From: Acidobacteriota bacterium
GTDB lineage: Bacteria > Acidobacteriota > Vicinamibacteria > Vicinamibacterales > 2-12-FULL-66-21
Direction: 5' to 3'
Length of the DNA stretch: 42,810 nucleotides
Assembly (NCBI GenBank): GCA_003222675.1
Contig: QHWT01000065.1
Span: 3,438-46,247, forward strand
Shown here: piece after piece, positions 16,110-24,351 of the stretch
Numbering within the stretch: position 1 is the first letter of the stretch
How the letters are laid out: every line of letters starts with the position of its first letter
Program-made: the position numbers and the translations under genes
The notes under the pieces: model-generated
The model's database searches: none
Told to the model about the DNA's origin: nothing
Seen by the model: the letters and a program-made list of their open reading frames with translations, nothing else

Positions 16110-19100
16110 TTACCGCTCTCCCAGCCACCGATCTTGCAGCACCTGCAGTGGCTTGGTCAGCTTCTTGCCCCCGACCTCCAGCGTGACGATGTAGGTGCCG
16201 GGCTCGACGGTGACGAAACCGCCGCGGCCTCCGCCGCCGAATCCGCCGCCGCCGAATCCGCCGCCGCCCTGGCCCTGCGGCGACGTCGGCGCGAGATTCC
16301 ACATGACCCGGTTGATGCCGGCTGACTTGGTGCCATCGATCGTGCGGATCACACGGCCGGTGACGTCGGCAATCGAGACCTTCACGTCACCGCCCGCCGC
16401 GGACTTCAGGTAGTAGTTGATCGACGCGCCGCGCGGGGCGTTTTCGCCGATGAACACCTTCTGCCCGCCAACCTGCTGGTTGTGCTGCTGATCGTTGAGC
16501 CAGGCGATCGCCGGACGGATGTCGAAGAGCGTCGCGTCCGCGTCCCGCACCGCTTGCGTCATCTGCTGCAGCGGCGTGATGTCGTCGGCGATCCAGACGC
16601 TGCGTCCGTGCGTCGCCACGATCAGATCGTTGTCGCGCGGGTGGACGAGGATGTCGTCGGTGCGCACCGTCGGATAGTTGTTCATGAACTTCTGCCAGTT
16701 CCTGCCGCCATCGAGCGAGATGAACAGCCCGAACTCGGTGCCCACGTAGAGCAGATCCTTGTTCTTCGGATCCTCTCGGATGACCTGCACGTTTCCGTAC
16801 TGCGGCAGGTTGTTCGTCAGCGTCTCGAATGTCTTGCCGTAATCGCGCGTGACGAACACGTAGGGCTTCAAGTCGTCGCTGCGATGGCCGTCCACCGACA
16901 CGTAGGCCGTGGCCGGATCGAAGTGCGATGCGTCAATCCGCGAGATCCAATACTGATGATTCGATGGCAGATCTGGCAGGTTCTTTCCAATTTCCGTGAA
17001 CGTCTGCCCGCCGTCGCGGCTCACCTGCAGGTTGCCGTCGTCGGTTCCAGCCCAGACGACCCCGGGCATCACGGGGGATTCGGAGATCGAGACGATCGTG
17101 CTGTACGACACGACTCCGTCGTTCTTTGAGAGCTGCGTCTGGTTGCCGGGCACGCCCATCAGCGTCACGGTGTTGCGATCGACGTTCTTCGTCAGGTCGT
17201 CGCTCGCGACCCACGTGTCGCCGCGGTTGTACGACTTGAACAGGCGGTTGCCGCCAAGCCACACGATGCTCGGATTGTGCGGCGACAGGACGACGGGGGT
17301 GTTCCAGTTGAAGCGATACTGATCGCCGAACGTTGCGTTGATCACGTTCGGTGGCCCGCCGCGCCCGAAGCCTCCGCCGCCGCCGACCTGCACAGGTGGC
17401 GGAGGCGTCTGCGCACCCTGCGCGCCCGCCGCACCGCCCGCGCCCGGCGCACCCGCCGCCGCCTGCTGCTGACCGCCGCGGCCGCGCCCGCCGCCCGCGT
17501 TGGGCCGGATAGTCTGTCCGCGCCCGAGGCGCAGGTCGTACCGGTTCGTCGCGCCGTCTTGCGATTCGGTGTAGACGATGTTGTAGTCGCTTGGGTCGAC
17601 GGCTGTATAGAAGCCGTCGCCGCCTCCGATCCCGAACCAGTCGGAGTTCATGATCCCGCCGCGTCCGCGCACCGCGCTCGGACCGCCCCAGCTCCCGTTG
17701 TCCTGCAGCCCGACGTAGACGTAGTACGGACGCCGCATGTCGGCGCTGACGACGTACGCGAGTGCCGTGGCCATCGTGTTGATGAAGTCCCACGACTTCC
17801 CCTGGTCCCAACTGACGTTCAAGCCGCCGTCATTTCCTTCCATGATGTGCTTCGGATTTTTCGGATCGATCCAGATCGCGTGCTGATCGACGTGACCCGG
17901 ATCGCCGTTGCCCCCTGCATCGTCGAGCGTGGCGAATGTCTTGCCGCCATCGAGCGACTTCGCGACTGGAAGGCCGGCTACGTAGATAGTCTTGTCGTTC
18001 GTGGGATCGATGCGAAGCTGGGAGAAGTACATCGGACGCGAGTTGCAGTTGCTGATCAGCGTCCACGTCCGTCCCTTGTCGTCCGACCGGAGGACGCCGC
18101 TGCGTTTCGGATCCAGCGCAGGAGGTGTGCGAGGCGGACCAGGCTCCAGCGGTTGCCCGCCACGCCCTATGGCGAATCCATGCCCCGGCCCCCCGTTGTT
18201 GCACCAGTTGTATACGTTGCCGCGGCCGAATCCTCCGCCTCCGCCGGCGGGGGCGGTGACCGCAGGCGCGTTCGTTCCGGCTGGCGCCGCACCGCGCGCA
18301 GCTGGCGCACCCGCAGCACCCGGCGCAGCACCCGGCGGCGTGACGGCCGCGGCGCCCGCCGGCGTGGCTTCGGTCGCAGCGCCTGTATCGACGCCGCCGA
18401 CGCGCTCGGGCGTCGCCTGCTCTCCGGCCTCGACCTGCGCGTAGACGACGTTCGGATTCGAGCGCGAGACGTCGAGCGCAATGCGTCCGTATGTGCCCGT
18501 TGGAAGACCATTCCCGGTCAGACGATTCCACGTCTTTCCGGCATCGGTGCTCTTCCAGATGCCGCTGCCGGGGCCACCGCCGTTGAAACAGCAGCCGCTG
18601 CGCCGGCGCTGGTAGCTCGCCGCATAAATGATGCTGGTATTGAGAGGGTCGATCGCGACGTCGGTGAAGCCCGTGTCCTCGTCGATGAACTTCACTTTGT
18701 TCCACGTCTTCCCGCCGTCGGTTGTCTTGTAAACGCCGCGGTCGGGACTGGGTCCGAACAGGTGCCCGGGCGACGCAACGTACACCGTCTCGGGATCCTT
18801 TGGATCGATCACGATGCGCGCGATCGTCCGCGTGTCCTTCAGGCCGACGTTCGTGAATGTCTTGCCACCATCGGTGGTCTTGTAGATGCCGTCACCAAAG
18901 GATGATGTCTGTCGGTTGTTCGCCTCTCCTGTGCCGACGTAAACGACGTTCGGATCGCGCGGGTGGATGGCAATGTCGCCGATTGATGCCGTGTTGAGTG
19001 TCTCGAACACCGGTGTGAAGGAGACACCGTTGTTCTCCGACTTGAAGACGCCGCCGACGGCGTAGCCGACATAAATAATATTGGGATCGGTTTCCGATAC

Positions 19101-19316
19101 GGCGATGTCGTCGATGCGCCCGCCCATGCTGGCGGGACCGATGGAACGAAAGCGGAACGTCGAGAGCAATGGATCCTGTGGCGCATTGATGACCCGCTCC
19201 GGCTGCGCGGCGCCCCCCTGCACCTCGGGACGCACGGCAAGCACGGTCGCGCCGAGCGCGAGAAACGGGAACGCTACGAGCACGTTGCGCCGAACGCTGC
19301 TGGACAAATCTGACAT
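16110..19316 (-). CDS. Large secreted Asp-box (BNR/VPS10-like) beta-propeller protein
   Basis: A 1068-residue protein with an N-terminal hydrophobic leader (VLVAFPFLALGATVLAV). At least ten Asp-box turns occur: TTDGGKTF, TTDGGKTW, STDAGKTW, SDDKGRTW, SLDGGKTF, SWDQGKSW, SYNRGDTW, SRDGGQTF, TRDYGKTF and SLDGGRNW. This indicates one or two propellers, as in sortilin/VPS10-like and sialidase-like proteins of Acidobacteria. Sialidase activity cannot be claimed; the Arg triad was not identified. Three low-complexity inserts interrupt the propeller: an Ala/Pro stretch (GAAPGAAGAPAARGAAPAG), an Ala/Gly/Pro stretch (GAPGAGGAAGAQGAQTPPPP) and Gly/Phe runs near the C-terminus. A C-terminal Ig-like domain (NYYLKSAAGGDVKVSIADVT) follows. 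A TTGACA box lies at 19353-19348 but has no good -10. Confidence 0.88.
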   Translation of the reverse strand: MSDLSSSVRRNVLVAFPFLALGATVLAVRPEVQGGAAQPERVINAPQDPLLSTFRFRSIGPASMGGRIDDIAVSETDPNIIYVGYAVGGVFKSENNGVSFTPVFETLNTASIGDIAIHPRDPNVVYVGTGEANNRQTSSFGDGIYKTTDGGKTFTNVGLKDTRTIARIVIDPKDPETVYVASPGHLFGPSPDRGVYKTTDGGKTWNKVKFIDEDTGFTDVAIDPLNTSIIYAASYQRRRSGCCFNGGGPGSGIWKSTDAGKTWNRLTGNGLPTGTYGRIALDVSRSNPNVVYAQVEAGEQATPERVGGVDTGAATEATPAGAAAVTPPGAAPGAAGAPAARGAAPAGTNAPAVTAPAGGGGGFGRGNVYNWCNNGGPGHGFAIGRGGQPLEPGPPRTPPALDPKRSGVLRSDDKGRTWTLISNCNSRPMYFSQLRIDPTNDKTIYVAGLPVAKSLDGGKTFATLDDAGGNGDPGHVDQHAIWIDPKNPKHIMEGNDGGLNVSWDQGKSWDFINTMATALAYVVSADMRRPYYVYVGLQDNGSWGGPSAVRGRGGIMNSDWFGIGGGDGFYTAVDPSDYNIVYTESQDGATNRYDLRLGRGQTIRPNAGGGRGRGGQQQAAAGAPGAGGAAGAQGAQTPPPPVQVGGGGGFGRGGPPNVINATFGDQYRFNWNTPVVLSPHNPSIVWLGGNRLFKSYNRGDTWVASDDLTKNVDRNTVTLMGVPGNQTQLSKNDGVVSYSTIVSISESPVMPGVVWAGTDDGNLQVSRDGGQTFTEIGKNLPDLPSNHQYWISRIDASHFDPATAYVSVDGHRSDDLKPYVFVTRDYGKTFETLTNNLPQYGNVQVIREDPKNKDLLYVGTEFGLFISLDGGRNWQKFMNNYPTVRTDDILVHPRDNDLIVATHGRSVWIADDITPLQQMTQAVRDADATLFDIRPAIAWLNDQQHNQQVGGQKVFIGENAPRGASINYYLKSAAGGDVKVSIADVTGRVIRTIDGTKSAGINRVMWNLAPTSPQGQGGGGFGGGGFGGGGRGGFVTVEPGTYIVTLEVGGKKLTKPLQVLQDRWLGER

Positions 19317-19435
19317 GGTCCGGAGTTTTTCACCCGGGACTGAAACGTGTCAATCCCGCTCGATGCATGATGCCTGAAGCCCGGAGCTCGAAGCCATACG
19401 CCGCTTCGATCTGGTAGCATGCGAGCGAGTCAGTG

Positions 19436-20572
19436 ATGCTCCGACGCCGCCTTCTCTTTCTCTCGTTTCTCTGGTGGTTGATCGTTGCGCTGCCGCTGTC
19501 CTGCGTGAAGCAGGCGCCGGCTACGGTCACGCCGCCGGCCGCGATACCCGCATCGACGCCGGCGCCAGCCCCGCGAGAAGCCAGGCGTCCTGCGATCCCC
19601 GATCGCCTGAGCGATGCAGAATTCTGGAATCTCATCACCGAGTTTTCTGAACCCAACGGCTTCTTCCGCTCCGATAACCTGCTGTCGAACGAAGTGTGGA
19701 TGCAGTACGTGATTCCGGAGCTCCTCGAGATCGCGACGCCCGGCCGCGTTTACATCGGCGTTGGACCCGAGCAGAACTTCACCTACATCACTGCCGTGAA
19801 GCCATCGATGGCGTTCATCATCGACGTGCGGCGCGGCAATCTGAACCTGCAGCTGATGTACAAGGCGATCTTCGAACTGTCGACCGATCGCGCCGACTTC
19901 GTGTCGCGCCTCTTCTCGCGGCCGCGCCCCGACAGACTCACCCCGCGGTCGACCGCCGCCGACCTCTTCTCGGCGTACTGGCCGACGCAACCGAGCGACG
20001 AGCTCTTTGCGGCGAACTTCGATGCCATCGTCAACCACCTGTCGAAGACTCACGGCTTCACGCTGTCGCCCGACGACATCGAAAACATCAGGAGTGTGTA
20101 CGCGCAGTTCGAGACGGCAGGACCCGCGCTGACCTATTCGATGGGCGGACGTGGCGGGCGCAATTTCCCAACCTATGCGGATCTGATGGTCGCCACCGAC
20201 GAAGGGGGCACGACGCGCAGCTATCTCGCGACCGAGGAGAACTTCGAGTTCATCAGGTCGCTCGAATCGCGGAATCTGCTCGTCCCCATCGTCGGCAATT
20301 TCGCCGGACCGAAGGCCGTCCGCTCCGTCGGCGCCTACGTGCGCGCGCGGAACAGCGTCGTCCAGACGTTCTACCTGTCGAACGTCGAGCAGTATCTGAC
20401 GATGGATGGGATCTGGCTGGACTTCTGCCGCAACGTGGCAACGCTCCCGATGGACGGGACGAGCCGGTTCATCCGCTCGGTGCGCAACACACAGTTCGGT
20501 TTTCCTGGCGGCCTCACGAACCAGCTTGGCGCGATGGCCGAGGAAGTGAAGACGAACAGCTGCGGAATGTGA
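19436..20572 (+). CDS. Lipoprotein of an uncharacterised family (resembles Leptospira LIC_10091)
   Basis: About 378 residues, starting at ATG (a GTG three bases earlier is also possible). The signal peptide ends LPLSC, a lipobox, so the mature protein should be lipid-anchored at the Cys. A Pro/Ala linker follows, then a conserved globular domain: RLSDAEFWNLITEFSEPNG, RVYIGVGPEQNFTYITAVKP, FIIDVRRGNLNLQLMYKAIF, ELSTDRADFVSRLFSRPRP. From memory this matches a family typified by Leptospira LIC_10091, described as methyltransferase-like in fold; catalysis is unproven. The IGVGPEQNFTY / FIIDVRRGN arrangement would fit a nucleotide-binding beta-alpha-beta. The family name is a recollection and should be checked. 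Confidence 0.75.
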   Translation: MLRRRLLFLSFLWWLIVALPLSCVKQAPATVTPPAAIPASTPAPAPREARRPAIPDRLSDAEFWNLITEFSEPNGFFRSDNLLSNEVWMQYVIPELLEIATPGRVYIGVGPEQNFTYITAVKPSMAFIIDVRRGNLNLQLMYKAIFELSTDRADFVSRLFSRPRPDRLTPRSTAADLFSAYWPTQPSDELFAANFDAIVNHLSKTHGFTLSPDDIENIRSVYAQFETAGPALTYSMGGRGGRNFPTYADLMVATDEGGTTRSYLATEENFEFIRSLESRNLLVPIVGNFAGPKAVRSVGAYVRARNSVVQTFYLSNVEQYLTMDGIWLDFCRNVATLPMDGTSRFIRSVRNTQFGFPGGLTNQLGAMAEEVKTNSCGM

Positions 20573-20582
20573 AATGGCCCGG

Positions 20583-20681
20583 AGCGTACGGCCCAGGGCT
20601 CAGGGGTAGCTCACGGATCAAAACGACTCAAGGCTCGTCGCCTCAAGCCAGCATGAGCCCTGAGTCATGAGCCCCGAGCGG
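20583..20681. repeat. CTCAGGGCTCA / ATGAGCCCTGAG repeat between convergent genes
   Basis: GGCCCAGGGCTCAGGGG near the left end is mirrored by CATGAGCCCTGAGTCATGAGCCCC near the right end. A middle segment has GACTCAAGGCTCGTCGCCTCAAGCC. It fills the gap between the lipoprotein and outer-membrane barrel stops and could form a long hairpin serving both genes. Confidence 0.55.
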
Positions 20682-20683
20682 TT

Positions 20684-21298
20684 TCAGAATCTCACGCCCA
20701 CTCCCAAGCGAACCTGATTGACGTTGTACGCGCTGCCGGCGTTCAGCGCGGAGGCGACGGTCCCGCCTGCGAGAATCTTCTTATATCGATATCCGACGTC
20801 GAGCGTCACCGGCCCGCTCTGGACGAGCATACCGCCGCCGGCGCCGAGCATCGGCTCCGTCCGATTGAGAAACGCGAGACCGGCATCGACGATCGCATCC
20901 GCGCGCCCGCTGATGCCGCTGATACTCGGCGTCAGTCGCGCGATTCCCGCCGTGGTCTCGAAGTAGGGCCGTACGACGGAATGCGACGTCATGAGGCGCA
21001 CGCCCGCTTCGCCGTACCACGCGGACACGCGAACGCCGACCGGCGTGTAATCGAGCAGATCGAAGAGGGGCGACTTGATATCGGTCATCCGTCCGCCCTC
21101 GGCGATCATCTGCATGTTCGGTATCAGGCCGACCGCGACGCGGCCGCCAAACGTCGATGCGCTCGTGCTCCCGAAGGTCGAGGATCCAAACGTGAGGCCG
21201 CCGAATCCCTGCACCTCCGTGTTCGCGGTCTGCGCCGAGACGAGCGACGGTAACGCACACGCCGCGATCACCGCGGCGACGATCAACGGTCTTCGCAT
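20684..21298 (-). CDS. Outer-membrane beta-barrel protein
   Basis: A 204-residue protein with a signal peptide ending SLVSAQ. Alternating hydrophobic and polar beta-strand patterns run throughout: FGGRVAVGLIPNMQMIAEGG, VGVRVSAWYGEAGVRLMT, VVRPYFETTAGIARLTP, LGAGGGMLVQSGPVTLDVGY and VNQVRLGVGVRF. The chain ends in Phe, as expected for barrels of this type (OmpA/outer-membrane-protein beta-barrel class, 8 strands). The start is the ATG giving MRRPL, preceded by GGAG; five extra in-frame residues upstream are rejected. Function unknown. Confidence 0.82.
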   Translation of the reverse strand: MRRPLIVAAVIAACALPSLVSAQTANTEVQGFGGLTFGSSTFGSTSASTFGGRVAVGLIPNMQMIAEGGRMTDIKSPLFDLLDYTPVGVRVSAWYGEAGVRLMTSHSVVRPYFETTAGIARLTPSISGISGRADAIVDAGLAFLNRTEPMLGAGGGMLVQSGPVTLDVGYRYKKILAGGTVASALNAGSAYNVNQVRLGVGVRF

Positions 21299-21419
21299 AT
21301 GAGGACACTCCAAGGGTCGATGTCACGGACATGAGCAACCCGAGTACCAGCCATATCCGGCGCAAAACTGGCGCAGATGCCGCGCATTCGAACAAGCGTG
21401 CGATCGTACGCCCTGCAGC

Positions 21420-21482
21420 GAGGACAGCTCATGACTTATGGCTGAGGGTGTATGGCTTATGCCGGCTCAGGGCCTTAAGGCA
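21420..21482. repeat. CTTATGGCTGAGG / TATGGCTTATGCC word repeat
   Basis: A short run of related words (CATGACTTATGGCTGAGG, GTGTATGGCTTATGCC, GGCTCAGGGCC) downstream of the small membrane protein gene. It resembles the element at 20583-20681 in composition. Its role is unknown. Confidence 0.35.
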
Positions 21483-21507
21483 GCTTCAGTCGTGAGCCGC
21501 GCCTCTT

Positions 21508-21882
21508 TCAAGGAAGCGGTCTCATTTCCTGCACTGACACCGCGAGACCGACATGCAGCCAGCGCAGCGGGAATTCTCCGGGGATGTACAGATCGGGCCG
21601 CGTGATTTCGTCGGCGACCTCCACGAGAATCCATCCATCGGAGCGGATGTCTTTCACGGAATAGGTCTGAGGGGGACCGCCGCCGGCCCAGGTGAACGCG
21701 TATCGCCTGCCTTTGACGAGAAACGACGGCGTTGCGAGGTTCACCGCCGTGCCGTCTACGAGACGGACGACGTCCTGCGCATCCGCGCGGACGGAGATCT
21801 CGCGCGATGCGCTGAGGCCGAGCACGAACGCAAGCGCGATCAGGAAAAACCCGAGAGGACCGGAGAGGCGGACGGGCGCCAT
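21508..21882 (-). CDS. Small membrane-anchored protein of unknown function
   Basis: A 124-residue protein. The ATG giving MAPVRLSGPLG is preceded by GGAGGAG, a strong ribosome site, so it is preferred over an upstream in-frame start that runs through a low-complexity repeat. One hydrophobic segment (FFLIALAFVLGLSA) is followed by a compact beta-rich domain: VVRLVDGTAVNLATPSFLVK, YAFTWAGGGPPQTYSVKDI, GWILVEVADEITRPDLYIPG. No known family was recognised. It may be periplasmic and membrane-tethered. Confidence 0.72.
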   Translation of the reverse strand: MAPVRLSGPLGFFLIALAFVLGLSASREISVRADAQDVVRLVDGTAVNLATPSFLVKGRRYAFTWAGGGPPQTYSVKDIRSDGWILVEVADEITRPDLYIPGEFPLRWLHVGLAVSVQEMRPLP

Positions 21883-21944
21883 GGGAGCCACTCCTCCAGG
21901 CGCTGGCGACCACAGGATACGAAAAACGGCCACCGAAAGACAGT

Positions 21945-22032
21945 CGCCGCCACAGAAAACACAGAAAACACAGAAAACCACGGAAATACCGGTTCTGTGG
22001 CTGTGGCTGTGTTGTGCTGTGTTGTTCCGGGC
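21945..22032. repeat. ACAGAAAAC tandem with complementary GCTGTG arm
   Basis: Three tandem copies of ACAGAAAAC are followed by a spacer and then CTGTGGCTGTGGCTGTGTTG and GCTGTGTTGTT, which are complementary. The element ends exactly at the stop codon of the MetX-like gene, in the position of a terminator for that minus-strand gene. Confidence 0.55.
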
Positions 22033-23094
22033 CTACCTCTCGGTGGCCGCCAGCAGCGCTCCTAGGTATTCCTTCCACACGGCCGCGAGCGTGTGGGTGC
22101 CGTGGCCGGCGGTGCGATCGCTCAGCGGGATCATGATCGCGCGGCCGTTCGGGACGCGCGTGATCTCTCGCTCGAGGACGCCGATCTCCGGCGGATTGAC
22201 GAGGTCGTCGGCGGAATTGATGGCGACCAGGGGCGCCTTGATCCGCTCGAGGGCGGGCGCCGGATCGTAGTCGCGCGACGACTCGAGCGCATACAGCGTG
22301 TCGTTCGCGTCGTTCGCCCGGATGTAGTTCGCGACGTAGTCGTCGATCTCCTTGTCGCTCTCGGTGAGCGTCGGAGCGCGGCGATAGCGAATCACCGGAT
22401 TACTGCCCACGAGCCACAACATCTGTGCGGCGGTGCGCAGGCTCTGCGGCTCGGTCGTATAGTCTCCGCCCTTCCACTCCGGATCGTGCCTGATCGCATC
22501 GATCGCGATCCGGCGCCACACGCGGTTGCGTCCGGCGATTTGCGATGGCACGCTCGCGAGCGGCATCAGGGCATCCATGAAATCAGGATACTGTTCTCCC
22601 CACATCCAGGTGTGCATGCCGCCCATCGACGTGCCCATCACGAGGCGAAGATGGTTCACACCGAGGCCCTCCGTCACGAGCCGGTGCTCCGCCTCGATCA
22701 TGTCGTGATAGGCGTAGCGCGGAAACTTAGCCCGAAGGCCGTCGCTCGGCTTGCTCGATTGTCCGTGACCGATGTCATCCGGCAGGATGATGAAGTAGCG
22801 CGACGCGTCGAGCAATTGACCCGCCCCAAACAGCTCGCCCGCGAATCCTCGGCCGACGAACTGCGCCCCGCTCCCGCCGGTGCCGTGCATGATCAATACG
22901 GCGTTCCGCACCACACCCTGCGAATCCTTCCGTGGCTGGCCGTACGTGCGGTAGTGGATACGCAGATCCGGGAGCGCTTCGCCCGACGCGAACGGGAAGT
23001 TGCGAATGACATAGTCGCCCTGCGCAGGCTGTGGCGCGTCGGCGGCCGGCGCCTGACACAGCAGGACGGGAAGCAGCAGGGCGGCGGCAGTCAT
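22033..23094 (-). CDS. Secreted MetX-like alpha/beta hydrolase (homoserine acetyltransferase superfamily)
   Basis: A 353-residue protein. A short hydrophobic leader (MTAAALLLPVLLCQAPAADA) suggests export, unusual for a true homoserine O-acetyltransferase, which is cytoplasmic. The superfamily pattern is clear: LIMHGTGGSGAQF, ILPDDIGHGQSSKP, nucleophile in GTSMGGMHTWMWG, Asp in NSADDLVNPPE, His in GHGTHT. The family's usual GPSMGG is replaced by GTSMGG. Substrate unknown; a serine hydrolase or esterase role is more likely than methionine synthesis. The start overlaps the stop of the DUF1801 gene upstream (ATGA), so the two are translationally coupled. Confidence 0.85.
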   Translation of the reverse strand: MTAAALLLPVLLCQAPAADAPQPAQGDYVIRNFPFASGEALPDLRIHYRTYGQPRKDSQGVVRNAVLIMHGTGGSGAQFVGRGFAGELFGAGQLLDASRYFIILPDDIGHGQSSKPSDGLRAKFPRYAYHDMIEAEHRLVTEGLGVNHLRLVMGTSMGGMHTWMWGEQYPDFMDALMPLASVPSQIAGRNRVWRRIAIDAIRHDPEWKGGDYTTEPQSLRTAAQMLWLVGSNPVIRYRRAPTLTESDKEIDDYVANYIRANDANDTLYALESSRDYDPAPALERIKAPLVAINSADDLVNPPEIGVLEREITRVPNGRAIMIPLSDRTAGHGTHTLAAVWKEYLGALLAATER

Positions 23095-23537
23095 TTCCTG
23101 CGGCTCGCCTCGTACACCTCGATGTATTTCTGCATGGGCGTGCTGGCGATCACGTTGGCCACGACGTCGAGCGGCAGATCGTCGAGCTGTTTGAACCGCA
23201 GGCACGACTGGCCCATGTCGAGCTTCTTCCCGCGCTTCTTGAACTCGTCCTCGAGGTACTGCGCCTGCTTCGAATCACCATAAGCTGCCATCAGGTACAG
23301 CGAATAGTGATTCCTTTGCGCGGCGATGCCCGCATAGCACAGCGGCTGGCCGTTGTACGTGTCGGGATATCGCTTCAGCGGGATCTCGTACGTGATGATG
23401 CCCCAGTTGACGGACTCCTCGTATCCCTTCGGCAGGTGCTTCTTGATGACGCTGCGCACCTTCGAGACGACCTCGCGGCGCTCAGGCGGAAGTCCGTCGA
23501 GGTACTCGTTTACCGTTTTGGCTTTGCCTCCGAACAT
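23091..23537 (-). CDS. DUF1801 (YdhG-like) domain protein
   Basis: A 148-residue cytoplasmic protein of the DUF1801 family: VNEYLDGLPPERREVVSKVR, then EESVNWGIITYEIPL, a hydrophobic middle (PLCYAGIAAQRNHYSLYLMA) and FKQLDDLPLDVVANVIAS. Some DUF1801 proteins were proposed to act as frataxin-like iron chaperones, but this is weakly supported. GGGAGG lies upstream of the ATG. It overlaps the MetX-like gene by four bases and is likely the first gene of that operon. Confidence 0.85.
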   Translation of the reverse strand: MFGGKAKTVNEYLDGLPPERREVVSKVRSVIKKHLPKGYEESVNWGIITYEIPLKRYPDTYNGQPLCYAGIAAQRNHYSLYLMAAYGDSKQAQYLEDEFKKRGKKLDMGQSCLRFKQLDDLPLDVVANVIASTPMQKYIEVYEASRRK

Positions 23538-23714
23538 CTCAGCCTCCCGTCACCACAACCGCGACTTGCCACTCGCCGACGCGATGAACCGAGGATCGAA
23601 CCCGCCACTATGAAGACGGTTTCGATCTCTTGTACGTCGGCGGATTCTATATCGGTCGTCCGCCCGCCTCCGCCTGCGAGCAATTCACGCGGGACAACCT
23701 GCTAGAGTATTGGG
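23538..23714. other. Divergent intergenic region
   Basis: 177 bp between the divergent DUF1801 and DUF2277 genes, so it must hold both promoters. An open plus-strand frame (LLYVGGFYIGRPP) runs through it but has no start codon. GGATCGAACCC near 23594 looks like a T-loop on the minus strand but no tRNA folds around it. Confidence 0.4.
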
Positions 23715-23987
23715 ATGTGTCGCAATATCAGGCCTCTCTTCAACTTTGATCCACCCGCCACGGACGAGGAGGTTCGGGCGGCGGCCGTGCAGTTCGTGCG
23801 CAAGATCAGCGGGTTCACCAGGCCCTCGCACGCCAATGCTGATGTATTCGAGCAGGCGGTGAATGAAATCTCTGAGAGTGCCCGCCGGCTCGTGGATGCG
23901 CTGAAGACGTCAGCGCCGCCCCGCGATCGCGAAGAGGTCGCCGAACGCGCACGCGCCCGGGCCGCCGAACGCTTTGGGCCTGCGTGA
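23715..23987 (+). CDS. DUF2277 domain protein
   Basis: A 90-residue protein matching DUF2277 end to end: MCRNIRPLFNFDPPATDEEV, AAAVQFVRKISGF, and the C-terminal APPRDREEVAERARARAAER. Function unknown. The conserved N-terminal MCRNIR fixes the start. TAGAGT ends 6 nt before the ATG and there is no Shine-Dalgarno, so it is probably leaderless. A membrane protein gene on the opposite strand overlaps the last two thirds of this gene. Confidence 0.88.
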   Translation: MCRNIRPLFNFDPPATDEEVRAAAVQFVRKISGFTRPSHANADVFEQAVNEISESARRLVDALKTSAPPRDREEVAERARARAAERFGPA

Positions 23988-24351
23988 TTCTCCATCGCGC
24001 ATCGAGGTCGATGCGCCCGATCTCTCCCCATCCGGCCCTGAACAGCCGGAACGGCCGTCGCCCCAATCTCAATCCTTCAGGACTGACGCGAAGCGCGCTG
24101 CGCTGTTCGGCGGCGGCGATGATCCGGCCGTCAAACACGCCCGTTGCGAGCATGACGAGCGCCGTGAGGATCGTCGGTCGCGCGATCTGGTGCTTGACGT
24201 GCCATCGCTCGAGCGCTTCCGTCGCGAGGACACCCGCAGCGGAGATATCGACCCAGTCGACGCCGTGCGCATGCGGCGCATGGGCAGCTGGCGCGGCCGC
24301 TGCCGGCGCGCGGCGCATGCGACGAACCGTCAGCACCATGCTGCCGATCAT
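23815..24351 (-). CDS. Membrane protein with PH-like region, overlapping DUF2277 antisense
   Basis: A 178-residue frame. Residues ~30-90 look like real protein: VDWVDISAAGVLATEALERW, then TILTALVMLATGVFDGRII (a membrane segment), then EGLRLGRRPFRLFRAGWGEI and RIDLDARWRI, which resembles a bacterial PH domain. From about residue 122 the frame runs antisense to DUF2277 and becomes Arg/Pro/His-rich, unlike a natural C-terminus. Either the gene has lost its true end through truncation or the overlap is genuine. A second start 12 bases in (MVLTVRRM) is possible. Confidence 0.5.
   Translation of the reverse strand: MIGSMVLTVRRMRRAPAAAAPAAHAPHAHGVDWVDISAAGVLATEALERWHVKHQIARPTILTALVMLATGVFDGRIIAAAEQRSALRVSPEGLRLGRRPFRLFRAGWGEIGRIDLDARWRITQAQSVRRPGRVRVRRPLRDRGAALTSSAHPRAGGHSQRFHSPPARIHQHWRARAW

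Noticed and set aside
17277-18905. A 542-codon plus-strand frame
   Set aside because: Antisense to the Asp-box protein; Arg-rich, no start signal, no domain.
22033-23094. Naming the MetX-like gene metX
   Set aside because: It has a signal-peptide-like leader and no methionine-pathway neighbours, so homoserine acetylation is not supported.
23560-23650. tRNA gene on the minus strand
   Set aside because: GGGTTCGATCC resembles a T-loop, but the flanking bases do not form a T-stem or an acceptor stem.
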